A model generated the notes under the pieces. That model did no database searches. It worked only from the letters and a program-made list of their open reading frames with translations, and was not told where the DNA came from. This document shows, in pieces, positions 20,001-28,409 of a stretch of 52,143 nucleotides of DNA (the stretch's first letter is position 1; each line of letters starts with the position of its first letter). Origin of the DNA: Anaeroplasma sp902783745 (GTDB lineage Bacteria; Bacillota_I; Bacilli_A; Acholeplasmatales; Anaeroplasmataceae); contig CAMOKL010000008.1 in NCBI GenBank assembly GCA_946617655.1, positions 1 to 52,143 on the forward strand, in the 5' to 3' direction. The translations under genes and the position numbers were made by a program.

Positions 20001-20419
20001 AGCATATCAATATTTAGGTTAGAAGAATTAATGAATGTTTCTGTATCTAACATTAAATCATCGTTTTTATTTTTGTTAAAAACATATTCTTCTTTAATAG
20101 AATTCTTTTTAGAATCAATTTGAGCTTGAATATCTTGTGTCGCACGCGCAATTTTCTTCTGATATTCTTTATTTAATTCATTAACGTTTTTATTATGTAT
20201 TATTAAATCATTTTGGAATGCGTTAGTATTTTGGTCTATTACTTTATTTAATCTATATAAAGTTTCGCATACTAAATGATAGTTTGATTCAGTAATTTCT
20301 CTTATGCTATCAATTAAAGAAGGAGTAATAGGAGAATTAGTATCTAGCCCATCATATGAATTGATTATTGACTGGATGCTTAAATTGAATTTATCTAAAT
20401 CTGTTTCAAAGTCACTCAT
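17060..20419 (-). CDS. large coiled-coil protein of unknown function
   Basis: A 1119-residue protein, rich in Lys, Glu, Asn and Gln and almost free of Gly and Pro, with long heptad-like stretches from about residue 60 to 1110. No signal peptide, membrane segment, Walker motif or SMC-type head or hinge is visible, so it is not an SMC or Rad50 ATPase. The N-terminal 60 residues look partly folded; the extreme C-terminus is very basic (KKVKKPKKA). It probably forms filaments or a scaffold in the cytoplasm. AGGAGG precedes ATG 20419. Its position opposite ftsZ makes a cell-shape or division role conceivable but unproven. Confidence 0.75.
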   Translation of the reverse strand: MSDFETDLDKFNLSIQSIINSYDGLDTNSPITPSLIDSIREITESNYHLVCETLYRLNKVIDQNTNAFQNDLIIHNKNVNELNKEYQKKIARATQDIQAQIDSKKNSIKEEYVFNKNKNDDLMLDTETFINSSNLNIDMLRNDAKNDIAKYTYQYSEAKYTYAEDAESYNDDTFKKLAEVEATYKEDQKIFVGQIDTIANHYIERLKEIDKELDELRLKHTLDIRIVNEEKKKLSIELNDKIKQINNEHSNVSNKSKMQYQQTQMFLLKERQSKKNVYLKEAQDSNKEFITNAEKFINKFNEDKKLFNEKTNETLENNYYDLFLNHKEEEKKLHNFYKNNSSLEKNELKKIKHIHHKYYLDKKKQAQNEIKVLENEFNKKVLEFQINKAKNDAQRQAAIKKYNENELKDNKYYQEKNNQADQLSLHEISLDLFEVNKVINRLRHESNIKIFEFEAKADEIEAVYLKNNERLLTEKRKCQLEIQSSKKLKELVQDMLLKRYNKEIMHLRITGALHIERCRKLLEYNERQLDIYTKISNSVFDYSQKKIELQNDARRAINECKKDTNNIMLDLNIMSINNNISILGNSEQYESRKLFKEFSFKKEKAINTTLRKRFTYEIKDINHYTSTLLLIFSALENTIVSIVNLLLNNEKTELSNFEFITNFIRKIKAEIFAFTKITITNYKRVMIELIDQTIKFENEFKFEASFNSTNDHFNEETLRINNNINDTVRRIDDLKLEISKENKTIQSLLFGIKNDKSASKVDLSKQIQTLKKDISNKNKLLKGYNESIKRLTNDLRDLNQRHEDEIKVITTMQKNNTISLYKLHQIVIDLSENILQGLDEKFQQVNRIDLTFDNYKNELFEKYSTLKNYINSINIDIYKMIKEFKKETLKYHKADENTLNSAYSSSIKELAIENNKNLKNQNQRFVQELNSKNRDLNIAIKKENNTQHLYNTYNKRLDNQYALSNKETKSLLITNEIQLYREINAINQNILDIKNDYITYTTNLDTQYKFNRKNYFRDAELQKENYDVALREYIVQRDNDIKRLPDAVKSRILMSSFELKDRNKEVDLDKVQEIDEYSIKLKRSKAQIDSIMQNYNKSLVQIEKERKEYIKKVKKPKKA

Positions 20420-20541
20420 ATATTCCCTCCTTTATGCATTAATTATATATATTATATAATTTTTTTTCATTTTAGTAAAGAAAAACGGCATTATTTAAGG
20501 GATTAAATCACATATTTTTCAATAGGATTTCCTTTAAATTT

Positions 20542-20558
20542 TTACCATTATATGGTAA
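20542..20558. promoter_or_regulatory. short palindrome upstream of ruvA
   Basis: TTACCAT-TAT-ATGGTAA is a 7+7 inverted repeat ending 21 bases before the ruvA start and close to the likely -10 region. It could be an operator. It does not match the Gram-positive LexA box (GAAC-N4-GTTC), so SOS control is not supported. Confidence 0.35.
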
Positions 20559-20579
20559 TATATATTGTGGTGATTTGAA

Positions 20580-21140
20580 ATGTATGGATATATTATAGGA
20601 ACAATAACAAAAATTACTCCAAAATATATAATTATTGAAAACAATGGAATTGGTTATATTGTAATAGTACCAAATCCATATAATTATAAACTTGATACAA
20701 TTTACACAATATATTTATATCAGCATGTAAAAGAAGATGCGATAGAATTATATGGTTTCTTATCTTGGGAGGAACATGATTTATTTTTAAAGCTTATCAC
20801 TGTTTCTGGTATTGGTCCTAAGAGTGCATTATCTATACTTGCATCAGCAACTGTTTCTGAAGTTTATAGAGCAATTGAGGCAAGAGATGATAAATATTTA
20901 AAGAAATTCCCAGGTATTGGTCCTAAGGCTGCGCAACAAATTATCCTAGATTTAAAGGGTAAGCTTGCAGAACCTGAGGTTTTAGTTAATAGATTAGATT
21001 CTAAATTAAATGATGTATTAGATGCTTTAATGGCATTAGGATATTCTAAGAAGGAGGTAACAGGAATCTTAGCTAAGCTTGATAATACTAAGGATGTTTC
21101 AACTTTAGTAAAAGAAGCTTTAAGATTACTAGTGAAGTAG
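20580..21140 (+). CDS. ruvA: Holliday junction branch migration protein RuvA
   Basis: A 186-residue protein with an N-terminal OB fold (MYGYIIGTITKITPKYIIIENNG), two helix-hairpin-helix motifs (VSGIGPKSALSIL and FPGIGPKAAQQII) and a C-terminal three-helix domain that contacts RuvB. It binds four-way junctions as a tetramer and loads RuvB. The stop is separated from ruvB by one base. No ruvC follows, as is usual in Firmicutes, where RecU often resolves junctions. Confidence 0.95.
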   Translation: MYGYIIGTITKITPKYIIIENNGIGYIVIVPNPYNYKLDTIYTIYLYQHVKEDAIELYGFLSWEEHDLFLKLITVSGIGPKSALSILASATVSEVYRAIEARDDKYLKKFPGIGPKAAQQIILDLKGKLAEPEVLVNRLDSKLNDVLDALMALGYSKKEVTGILAKLDNTKDVSTLVKEALRLLVK

Positions 21141-21141
21141 A

Positions 21142-22158
21142 ATGGATAATGATGAAATTTTAGTAGATCCTAATGAGCATAAAACTGATGATATTGATGA
21201 TCTAACTATAAGACCTAAAACATTAAATGAATATATAGGTCAATCTGAAGCTAAAGAGATGCTAGATGTTTATATTAAAGCAGCTTTAAAAAGAGATGAA
21301 TCATTAGATCATGTCTTATTATATGGACCTCCAGGACTTGGTAAAACTACACTTGCTCAAATTATTGCAAATGAGCTTGGTGTAAATATTAAAACAGTAT
21401 CAGGACCAGCAATTGAAAGAAGTGGAGATCTTGCGGCTATATTATCAACATTAGAAGAAGGAGATGTTTTATTTATTGATGAAATACATCGTCTTCCAAG
21501 ATATGTTGAAGAAGTTTTATATAGTGCAATGGAAGATTATACACTAGACATAGTTGTTGGTAAGGATAGTCAGACAAGAACAATAAAAATAGACTTACCG
21601 CCATTTACTCTTGTAGGTGCAACAACTCGCTTTGGAGATTTAACTGCACCACTAAGAGATAGATTTGGTGTTGTATTAAGACTTGATTATTATACAATTG
21701 AAGATTTATCAAAAATAATTTTAAGAACATCAAAGGTACATAAAACTAATATTTCATCTGATGCAGTATTAGAGCTTGCAAAAAGAAGTCGTGGTACTCC
21801 TCGTATTGCAAATCGTCTATTTAGACGTGTACGTGATTTTGCGGATGTTAAAAATAATGGTGATATTACAATTGATGTATGTAAGGATGCCTTATCAAAG
21901 CTTGGAATTGATGAGGATGGTCTAGATTATACAGATTATAAATATTTAGGTGCAATTATTAATTCTTTTAACGGTGGACCTGTTGGATTAGAATCACTTG
22001 CGGCAACGATATCAGAAGAATCTTCTACTATAGAAGATGTATATGAGCCTTATTTATTACAAGAAGGTTATATCAAAAGAAGCCAAAGAGGAAGAATTGC
22101 AACTGAAAAAGCTTATAATAAGCTAGGAATAGATTTCTATAAGGGGATTTTTGCATAA
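21142..22158 (+). CDS. ruvB: Holliday junction branch migration ATPase RuvB
   Basis: A 338-residue AAA+ motor. It shows RPKTLNEYIGQ at the start, Walker A GPPGLGKTTLA (about residues 62-72), Walker B LFIDEIHRL, sensor-1 GATTRFGDLTAPLRDRFG, and a C-terminal winged helix (QEGYIKRSQRGR). It drives branch migration as two hexamers flanking RuvA. It follows ruvA by one base and overlaps queA by one base, so the genes form one operon. Confidence 0.97.
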   Translation: MDNDEILVDPNEHKTDDIDDLTIRPKTLNEYIGQSEAKEMLDVYIKAALKRDESLDHVLLYGPPGLGKTTLAQIIANELGVNIKTVSGPAIERSGDLAAILSTLEEGDVLFIDEIHRLPRYVEEVLYSAMEDYTLDIVVGKDSQTRTIKIDLPPFTLVGATTRFGDLTAPLRDRFGVVLRLDYYTIEDLSKIILRTSKVHKTNISSDAVLELAKRSRGTPRIANRLFRRVRDFADVKNNGDITIDVCKDALSKLGIDEDGLDYTDYKYLGAIINSFNGGPVGLESLAATISEESSTIEDVYEPYLLQEGYIKRSQRGRIATEKAYNKLGIDFYKGIFA

Positions 22159-23189
22159 TGTTAAGAACAGATGATTATGATTATTATTTACCAGAAGAGC
22201 TTATAGCACAAACTCCATTAAATGATAGAAGTAGCTCAAGATTAATGGTATTAGATAGAAAAAATAAAACATATACTGACCATCATTTTAAGGATATTAT
22301 TGATTATTTAACTCCAAATGATGTTTTAGTTTTAAATGATACAAAAGTAATTCCTGCAAGATTAATTGGTGAAAAAGAGGATACTCATGCATCAATTGAA
22401 GTATTATTATTAAAAGATTTAGGTGATAATACTTGGGAATGCTTAACAAGACCACAAAAAAGAGTACATGAGGGTACAATAGTTAAGTTTGGCGATGGTA
22501 AGCTTAAAGCTCAATGTATTAAGAAGTTTGATGAGGGTATTACTCATTACAAATTAATATATGATGGCATTTTAGTTGAAATATTAGATGAACTTGGAGA
22601 AATGCCATTACCACCATATATTCATGAAAAGCTTAAAGATAAGGATAGATACCAAACTGTATATGCTAAAAACCCAGGAAGTGCAGCTGCACCTACTGCA
22701 GGACTTCATTTTACACCAGAGCTTTTAGAAAAAATTAAGGCTAAGGGTATTGAGTTAATTTATGTTACTTTAAATGTAGGTTTAGGTACATTTAGACCTG
22801 TAACTGAAGAAGATGCATCAAAACATGAAATGCATACTGAACTATATCAAATAACAAAAGAAGCTGCAGAAAGATTAAATTTGGCAATAAAGAGTGGTAA
22901 AAGAATTGTTTCTGTAGGTACTACATCAACAAGAACACTTGAAGCTGCATATAGAGATGAATTAGGTGGATTTGAAGCTTGTTGTGAAAATACATCTATA
23001 TTTATTTATCCAGGATATAAATTTAAGGTAGTAGATGCCTTAATTACAAATTTCCATCTTCCTAAATCTACACTTATTATGCTAGTATCAGCACTTGCAG
23101 GAAGAGAATTTATATTGGATGCATATAAGCATGCAGTAGATGAGAAATATCGTTTCTTTTCATTTGGAGACGCTATGTTTATTGAATAA
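22158..23189 (+). CDS. queA: S-adenosylmethionine:tRNA ribosyltransferase-isomerase QueA
   Basis: A 343-residue enzyme that transfers the ribosyl part of SAM to preQ1 in tRNA, forming epoxyqueuosine. Typical blocks are YDYYLPEELIAQTPL at the start, VLNDTKVIPARL, PGSAAAPTAGLHFT and NVGLGTFRPV. It starts in the ruvB stop codon (TAATG). The other queuosine gene, tgt, is two genes downstream, with a cyclophilin gene between. Confidence 0.95.
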   Translation: MLRTDDYDYYLPEELIAQTPLNDRSSSRLMVLDRKNKTYTDHHFKDIIDYLTPNDVLVLNDTKVIPARLIGEKEDTHASIEVLLLKDLGDNTWECLTRPQKRVHEGTIVKFGDGKLKAQCIKKFDEGITHYKLIYDGILVEILDELGEMPLPPYIHEKLKDKDRYQTVYAKNPGSAAAPTAGLHFTPELLEKIKAKGIELIYVTLNVGLGTFRPVTEEDASKHEMHTELYQITKEAAERLNLAIKSGKRIVSVGTTSTRTLEAAYRDELGGFEACCENTSIFIYPGYKFKVVDALITNFHLPKSTLIMLVSALAGREFILDAYKHAVDEKYRFFSFGDAMFIE

Positions 23190-23201
23190 AAGGAGAAAAA
23201 T

Positions 23202-23714
23202 ATGAAGAATTATAAAGAATTTTTAAATGATAACAATCCAAGAGTTGAATTAGAAATTGAGGGCTTTGGTAAGATTTTATTAGAACTATTTGAAGAAACT
23301 GCCCCAATTACAGTAAATAATTTCTTAAGCTTAGTTGATAAGAAATTCTATGATGGATTAACATTCCATAGAATCATTAAAGGATTCATGATTCAAGGTG
23401 GAGACCCAATGGGAAACGGTATGGGTGGTTCTGATAAAGAAATTAAAGGTGAATTTAGATCAAATGGTGTTAAGAATGATTTAGCACATGAAAAGGGCGT
23501 TATTTCTATGGCACGTGCTCAAAATCCAAATTCAGCATCAAGCCAATTCTTTATTATGCATGAAGCAGCACCTTACTTAGATGGTTCATATGCCGCTTTT
23601 GGTGCAACAATTGAAGGATTTGATGTAATTGATAAGGTTGCATCAGTTGATACTGATATGTATGATGCTCCAAAAAAGAAGGTTACAATTAAGTCTATTA
23701 AGAGGGTAAGATAA
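23202..23714 (+). CDS. cyclophilin-type peptidyl-prolyl cis-trans isomerase
   Basis: A 170-residue single-domain cyclophilin without signal peptide, so cytoplasmic. FHRIIKGFMIQGGDP contains the catalytic Arg and the substrate-binding Phe/Met/Gln; ISMARAQNPNSASSQFFI and YAAFG are also standard. It speeds proline isomerisation during folding. It has its own AAGGAG site and overlaps tgt by one base. Its place between queA and tgt is unusual, although a functional tie to tRNA modification is unlikely. Confidence 0.93.
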   Translation: MKNYKEFLNDNNPRVELEIEGFGKILLELFEETAPITVNNFLSLVDKKFYDGLTFHRIIKGFMIQGGDPMGNGMGGSDKEIKGEFRSNGVKNDLAHEKGVISMARAQNPNSASSQFFIMHEAAPYLDGSYAAFGATIEGFDVIDKVASVDTDMYDAPKKKVTIKSIKRVR

Positions 23715-24838
23715 TGAGTGCACCTGTATGGTACGAGCTTTTACACGTGGATAAAAATTGTGGTGCAAGATATGGTATCTTACATACACCACATGGTGAT
23801 TTTGAAACACCTATGTTTATGCCAGTAGGAACTCAGGCAACAGTAAAAACGTTAATACCATCTGAAATAAAAGAAGTATCTCAAGGATTAATTTTAGGTA
23901 ATACTTATCATTTATGGTTACAACCAGGTGATGAATTAATAAAAGAATTTGGTGGCATAAGAGGTTTTATGAACTGGGATGGTGCCTTATTAACTGATTC
24001 AGGAGGATTTCAAGTTTTTTCTTTATCAAAGATGAGAAAAATTACTGAAGAAGGTGTAGAATTCCGTCATCCTAAGAATGGCTCTAAATTATTTTTATCA
24101 CCAGAAAAATCTATTGAAATACAAAATAATTTAGGTGCAGATATTATTATGTCACTAGATGAATGTGCTCCATTTGATTCTTCATACGAATATATGAAAG
24201 AAAGTGTAGATAGAACAATTAGATGGGCAAGAAGAGGATGGGAATATCATCCAAATAAAGACACACAAGCTTTATTTGGAATTGTACAAGGTGGTAAATT
24301 TAAAGAAATGAGAAAATATTGCCTTGAAGAATTAATGAAGACTCCATTCCCTGGATTTTCTATTGGTGGTTTATCTGTTGGTGAATCAAAAGAAGAAATG
24401 TATGATATGTTAGAATATTTATCACATTATATGCCAAAAGATAAACCAAGATATCTAATGGGTGTTGGTTCACCTGATGATTTAGTAATGGGCTCTATTT
24501 ATGGAATTGATATGTTTGACTGTGTATTACCAACAAGAAATGCTAGACACGGTACCGCATTTACATCAGAAGGTAAGATACAGGTTAAAAAGGCAACTTT
24601 ATTCAATGATCATGGTCCACTAGACAAGGAATGTGATTGTGTTGTATGTAAAACTTATTCGCGTGCTTACCTAAATCATTTGATTAAATCAGAAGAAATA
24701 TTAGGTATGAGACTTATCACTTATCATAATCTATATTTCTTAAAAACATTAATGAAAAACGTTAGAGAAGCTATCAAAAATGATAGATTACTAGAGTTTA
24801 GAAATGAATTTTTTAAAAAGTTTGGTTATAAGCTATAA
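23714..24838 (+). CDS. tgt: queuine/preQ1 tRNA-guanine transglycosylase
   Basis: A 374-residue TIM-barrel enzyme that swaps guanine 34 for preQ1 in GUN-anticodon tRNAs. LTDSGGFQVFSL carries the general-acid Asp, IDMFDCVLPTRNARHG the nucleophile Asp and tRNA contact, and CDCVVCKTYSRAYLNHL the CxCxxC...H zinc site. It forms an operon with ruvA-ruvB-queA. The usual yajC-secDF partners do not follow; instead a single-pass EIIB-like protein does. Confidence 0.96.
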   Translation: MSAPVWYELLHVDKNCGARYGILHTPHGDFETPMFMPVGTQATVKTLIPSEIKEVSQGLILGNTYHLWLQPGDELIKEFGGIRGFMNWDGALLTDSGGFQVFSLSKMRKITEEGVEFRHPKNGSKLFLSPEKSIEIQNNLGADIIMSLDECAPFDSSYEYMKESVDRTIRWARRGWEYHPNKDTQALFGIVQGGKFKEMRKYCLEELMKTPFPGFSIGGLSVGESKEEMYDMLEYLSHYMPKDKPRYLMGVGSPDDLVMGSIYGIDMFDCVLPTRNARHGTAFTSEGKIQVKKATLFNDHGPLDKECDCVVCKTYSRAYLNHLIKSEEILGMRLITYHNLYFLKTLMKNVREAIKNDRLLEFRNEFFKKFGYKL

Positions 24839-24970
24839 ACTATAGAATTAAAACGTTTTTATTTTTCTTTAATAAAAACTTGAATAAACTGTCCTAAATT
24901 TATATAATATAAATAGTATTTATATAAGTTAATTTATATATTTTCGTAATTAGAAAGCGAAGGTATTAAT

Positions 24971-25330
24971 ATGAAAGATTTTCAAATCATTTTAATTATT
25001 TGTGGTGCTGCCTTAGCTCTTTTATTGATTGGATTAGCAATTTTTATATTTGCATTAAGAAAGAAAAAGAAGAATAACACACCTAAAATAAAAGTAGATG
25101 ATGAATTTATTACAAATTTAATAGGATTATATGGCGGCAATAGTAATATAAGTTCTGTTGTTGTAGATAATGGTAGATTAAATATAACTGTTAATGATTT
25201 AGAGAATGTAAATTTAAATGGATTAAAAGAAATTGCAACAAATGGTGTTTTCGTTACAGGTTCTACAGTAAAAACTCTATTTAGATTAGACTCAGAATTA
25301 ATTAAAAAAGCTATTGAAAATAGATTATAA
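24971..25330 (+). CDS. membrane-anchored PTS EIIB-like protein lacking the catalytic cysteine
   Basis: A 119-residue protein with one N-terminal transmembrane helix (residues 5-29), a basic stop-transfer run, and a soluble domain (residues 43-119). The soluble part aligns by eye with glucose-type EIIB: FITNLIGLYGGNSNI corresponds to the LVAAFGGKENI region and GVFVTGSTVKTLF to the GVVVAGSGVQAIF region. Where EIIB has the phosphorylated Cys, this protein has Asp66. It therefore cannot pass phosphate the usual way and may be a sensor or a phosphate-mimic partner. It sits 19 bases upstream of ptsH and is probably in the same transcript. Confidence 0.7.
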   Translation: MKDFQIILIICGAALALLLIGLAIFIFALRKKKKNNTPKIKVDDEFITNLIGLYGGNSNISSVVVDNGRLNITVNDLENVNLNGLKEIATNGVFVTGSTVKTLFRLDSELIKKAIENRL

Positions 25331-25349
25331 ATAAAGGAGACTATAGTTT

Positions 25350-25622
25350 ATGGTTAAAAAAACATTTAGAATTACTGCTGAGAATGGAATTCATGCTCGT
25401 CCTGCAACTACTTTAGTTAATGTATGTATGAATTTCAAAAGTGATTTAAAGCTTACTGCAATGAGAAAGACAGTAGACTTCAAATCAATTATGGGTGTTA
25501 TGTCACTTGGAATTTATTCAGGTACAACAATTGAAGTTAGAGCTGAAGGCGAAGATGAAGAAGAGGCTATTGCAGCAATTAAGTCTAAAATTATTGAGCT
25601 TTCTTTAGGAAAAGAAATTTAA
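25350..25622 (+). CDS. ptsH: phosphocarrier protein HPr
   Basis: A 90-residue HPr. It has His15 in GIHARPAT (phosphorylated by enzyme I) and Ser46 in VDFKSIMGVMSLG (phosphorylated by HPr kinase in Firmicutes for carbon catabolite control). An AAGGAG site precedes the start. No ptsI follows, so enzyme I must be elsewhere. The adjacent Cys-less EIIB-like gene makes this pair worth viewing as a unit. Confidence 0.95.
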   Translation: MVKKTFRITAENGIHARPATTLVNVCMNFKSDLKLTAMRKTVDFKSIMGVMSLGIYSGTTIEVRAEGEDEEEAIAAIKSKIIELSLGKEI

Positions 25623-25692
25623 TTTTAAATATTTAATGATACAAAATTAATCATACTGGTTAATTTTGTTTTCATTTATGGAGGTAGTAAAA

Positions 25693-27042
25693 ATGAATTT
25701 TAAGGAATTATATTTTAATAAATATAGAGATGAAGCATTAGATTTATTAAAAAAATTAGTTTCATATAAAAGTGTATTAGATGAATATAAAGAAGGAGAT
25801 GAAATGCCTTTTGGTAAAGGTGCATATGATTGCTTAAATTTCATCTTAAATTATGCAAAAAAAGATGGCTTTAAGATTTATAATTCATCTAATTATGCAG
25901 GACATATCGAATTTGGTGATAATAATACTACTTTAGGTATCCTAGCACATTTAGATGTTGTACCTGTAGATGGACAGGTATGGGAATCTGATCCATTTAC
26001 ATTATCTATTAGAGATAATAAAATGTATGGACGTGGTGTTGCTGATGATAAAGGGCCTGTTGTTGCATCATATATTGTTTTAAAAATGCTAAAGGATTTA
26101 GGATTTAAGCCTAATAAAAAAATACGATTAATATTAGGCTGTGATGAAGAATCAGGCTCAAGATGCATAGCGCATTACTTTAAAGAAATGCCAGTACCTG
26201 ATATGTCATTTTCACCAGATGCTGATTTCCCAGGAATATTTGGTGAAAAAGGAAATATGAGCTATGATATTTTATTTGATTCTGATAATGTAATTACATC
26301 TTTTGATTCAGGTTCAAGATATAATATAGTTCCTGCGAATGCATATGCTACATTAAATATTGACTTAAAAGAAGAATTCATTAAATATTTAAAAGATATG
26401 AATCTTGATGGAGAAATAAAAGATAACAAATACTATGTTTATGGAAAATCAGCACATGCAATGTGCCCATCAAAAGGTATTAATGCCGCAACAAAGCTTA
26501 TGGATTTTATTGCAAAATATTCAGATTCTAAGCTTGCTAAATTTGTAAATAAATATTTTAGTGATGATACAGAAGGTAAGAAAATAGGTTATAATGATTA
26601 TGATCCATTAATGTTAGATTTAACATCTAATTTTGCGTTAGTAAAATTTGATTCTAAAAATGGCAAGATTGGTGTAAACTGTAGATTACCTAAAGATTCT
26701 GATATTAATTTAATTAAAGAAAAAGTATCAAAGATAACAAAAGAATATGGATATCAATTCAATGTATTACATAGTGTAGGTATTCATTATGTAGATCCAA
26801 ATTCATTTTTAATGTCTACACTTTATAATTCTTATAAAAAGATTACAAATGATACTATTAATAAGCCACAAACTATTGGTGGTGGTACATATGCACATGA
26901 GCTTAAGGACGCAGTTGCCTTTGGCCCACTATTCCCAGGAAGAGAGGATGTTTGTCATATTGCAAATGAATATATGTATATAGAAGACTTCGATAAGATG
27001 TGCGAAATATATTTTGATGCATTATACGAACTTACAAAATAA
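25693..27042 (+). CDS. pepV: PepV-type M20 dipeptidase
   Basis: About 449 residues from ATG 25693. AHLDVVPVDG, GRGVADDKGP and GCDEESGS supply the two-zinc site and catalytic Asp/Glu of the M20A peptidase group; GGGTYAHELKDAVAFGPLFPG near the C-terminus is typical of PepV-like dipeptidases. It cleaves dipeptides in the cytoplasm. GGAGGT precedes 25693; the longer frame from 25666 begins in the leader and is rejected. It overlaps trmB by one base. Confidence 0.92.
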   Translation: MNFKELYFNKYRDEALDLLKKLVSYKSVLDEYKEGDEMPFGKGAYDCLNFILNYAKKDGFKIYNSSNYAGHIEFGDNNTTLGILAHLDVVPVDGQVWESDPFTLSIRDNKMYGRGVADDKGPVVASYIVLKMLKDLGFKPNKKIRLILGCDEESGSRCIAHYFKEMPVPDMSFSPDADFPGIFGEKGNMSYDILFDSDNVITSFDSGSRYNIVPANAYATLNIDLKEEFIKYLKDMNLDGEIKDNKYYVYGKSAHAMCPSKGINAATKLMDFIAKYSDSKLAKFVNKYFSDDTEGKKIGYNDYDPLMLDLTSNFALVKFDSKNGKIGVNCRLPKDSDINLIKEKVSKITKEYGYQFNVLHSVGIHYVDPNSFLMSTLYNSYKKITNDTINKPQTIGGGTYAHELKDAVAFGPLFPGREDVCHIANEYMYIEDFDKMCEIYFDALYELTK

Positions 27043-27692
27043 TGAGATTAAGAAAAATAAAAAATGCTCAAGAAAGATTACAACAAAATGATAATAAGTA
27101 TTATATAACTTCACCTGAATCATATAAGGGTAAGTGGAATGAATTATTTAATAATAACAATCCAATTCATATTGAAATCGGATGTGGTAAAGGACAATTT
27201 ATTTCATCACTTGCAAAATTAAATAAAGATATTAATTATATTGCAATAGAAAAATATGATTCAGTATTATTAAGAACATTAGAAAAAGTAATTGATTTAG
27301 GCTTAGATAATTTAAAATTAATTAATATAGATGCAGATTCATTATCTAATTATTTTATGGAAAATGAAGTATCTACAATTTATTTAAATTTCTCTGACCC
27401 ATGGCCTAAGAATCATCACGCAAAAAGAAGATTAACATCTCCTTTATTCTTAGAACAATATAAAAGAGTATTAAAAAATGATGGTGTTTTAATCCAAAAA
27501 ACTGATAATCGTCATTTGTTTGAATATTCACTTGAATCATTTTCACAAAATGGTTGGTATCTTTCAAATATCTATTTAGACTTACATAAGGAAGAAGATG
27601 TATTTAATATCACTACTGAATATGAAGATAAATGGAGTAAGAAAGGACCTATTTATAAGCTTGAGGCTAGATTAAATAAAGAGGCGAAATAA
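27042..27692 (+). CDS. trmB: tRNA (guanine46-N7)-methyltransferase
   Basis: A 216-residue SAM-dependent methylase that makes m7G46 in the tRNA variable loop. IEIGCGKGQFI is the SAM motif; YLNFSDPWPKNHHAKRRLTSP is the signature substrate-binding block. The N-terminal basic segment is normal. It starts in the pepV stop codon and is followed directly by the S51 peptidase gene, consistent with one transcript. Confidence 0.94.
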   Translation: MRLRKIKNAQERLQQNDNKYYITSPESYKGKWNELFNNNNPIHIEIGCGKGQFISSLAKLNKDINYIAIEKYDSVLLRTLEKVIDLGLDNLKLINIDADSLSNYFMENEVSTIYLNFSDPWPKNHHAKRRLTSPLFLEQYKRVLKNDGVLIQKTDNRHLFEYSLESFSQNGWYLSNIYLDLHKEEDVFNITTEYEDKWSKKGPIYKLEARLNKEAK

Positions 27693-28409
27693 ATGAGTGT
27701 CAAATTTGCGTTAATAGGTGGAAAAAAGAATAAAGAAATTCTTACCTCAAGAATTGAAAATGAAATTTTTAAGCTTACTGGAAAAGAAAAGCCTGTAGTT
27801 TTATTCTGCCCATACGCTTCAAAAGATACTTCTAAAGCAACAAAAAAATTCCATGATTTAGTAAAAAATTTATCATGTGAAATAATTGATTTAACTTTTG
27901 ATAACGTATCTTTATTTGATACATATTTAGAAAAATCAGATGTACTTTATATTTCAGGCGGTATATCAGATGATTTAGTAGATTATTTTATAAAAAACAA
28001 TTTAGATAAAATATTAATAAAATATTTAGATTCAAATAAAATATATGCAGGTTCATCTGCCGGCGCAATGCTTTATTGTAAAATAAGCATGGGTGATAAA
28101 TATATGTATTATGATAATTTCCATAACTATAATTATAAAATGGTTAAGGGATTAGGATTATTAAATATAAGTATTTGCCCACACTATCAAAATGAAGATT
28201 TAATATGCTATAATGATGAAGTAAGATATAATAATATTCCATCATTTGGAATAGAAGAGGATTGTTGCCTTTTAATAGATAATGAAAAATATTATATAAT
28301 AAAAGAAGAAAGAAATATGAGTATATATGAATTCATACCTAAAGAATTTATTATGACACCATTGTATGAGGGAGTAATATATGAAAAAATTGGCGGTTTT
28401 AGGTCCTAA
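27693..28409 (+). CDS. peptidase S51 family protein (dipeptidase E-like)
   Basis: A 238-residue protein. YAGSSAGAMLYC carries the nucleophile Ser elbow of the S51 family, and YISGGISDDL before it and FGIEEDCCLLI after it fit dipeptidase E/cyanophycinase-like folds. Family members remove Asp-containing dipeptides or hydrolyse cyanophycin; which substrate applies here is not visible. It overlaps pheA by 29 bases, which is larger than its neighbours' overlaps but supported by good ribosome sites on both. Confidence 0.82.
   Translation: MSVKFALIGGKKNKEILTSRIENEIFKLTGKEKPVVLFCPYASKDTSKATKKFHDLVKNLSCEIIDLTFDNVSLFDTYLEKSDVLYISGGISDDLVDYFIKNNLDKILIKYLDSNKIYAGSSAGAMLYCKISMGDKYMYYDNFHNYNYKMVKGLGLLNISICPHYQNEDLICYNDEVRYNNIPSFGIEEDCCLLIDNEKYYIIKEERNMSIYEFIPKEFIMTPLYEGVIYEKIGGFRS

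Noticed and set aside
17060..20419. SMC or Rad50-like ATPase
   Set aside because: No Walker A, signature motif or hinge is present at either end or in the middle.
20542..20558. LexA/SOS box before ruvAB
   Set aside because: The palindrome TTACCAT-N3-ATGGTAA lacks GAAC/GTTC half-sites.
24971..25330. YajC
   Set aside because: The place after tgt and the single N-terminal helix fit, but the soluble part follows EIIB, not YajC.
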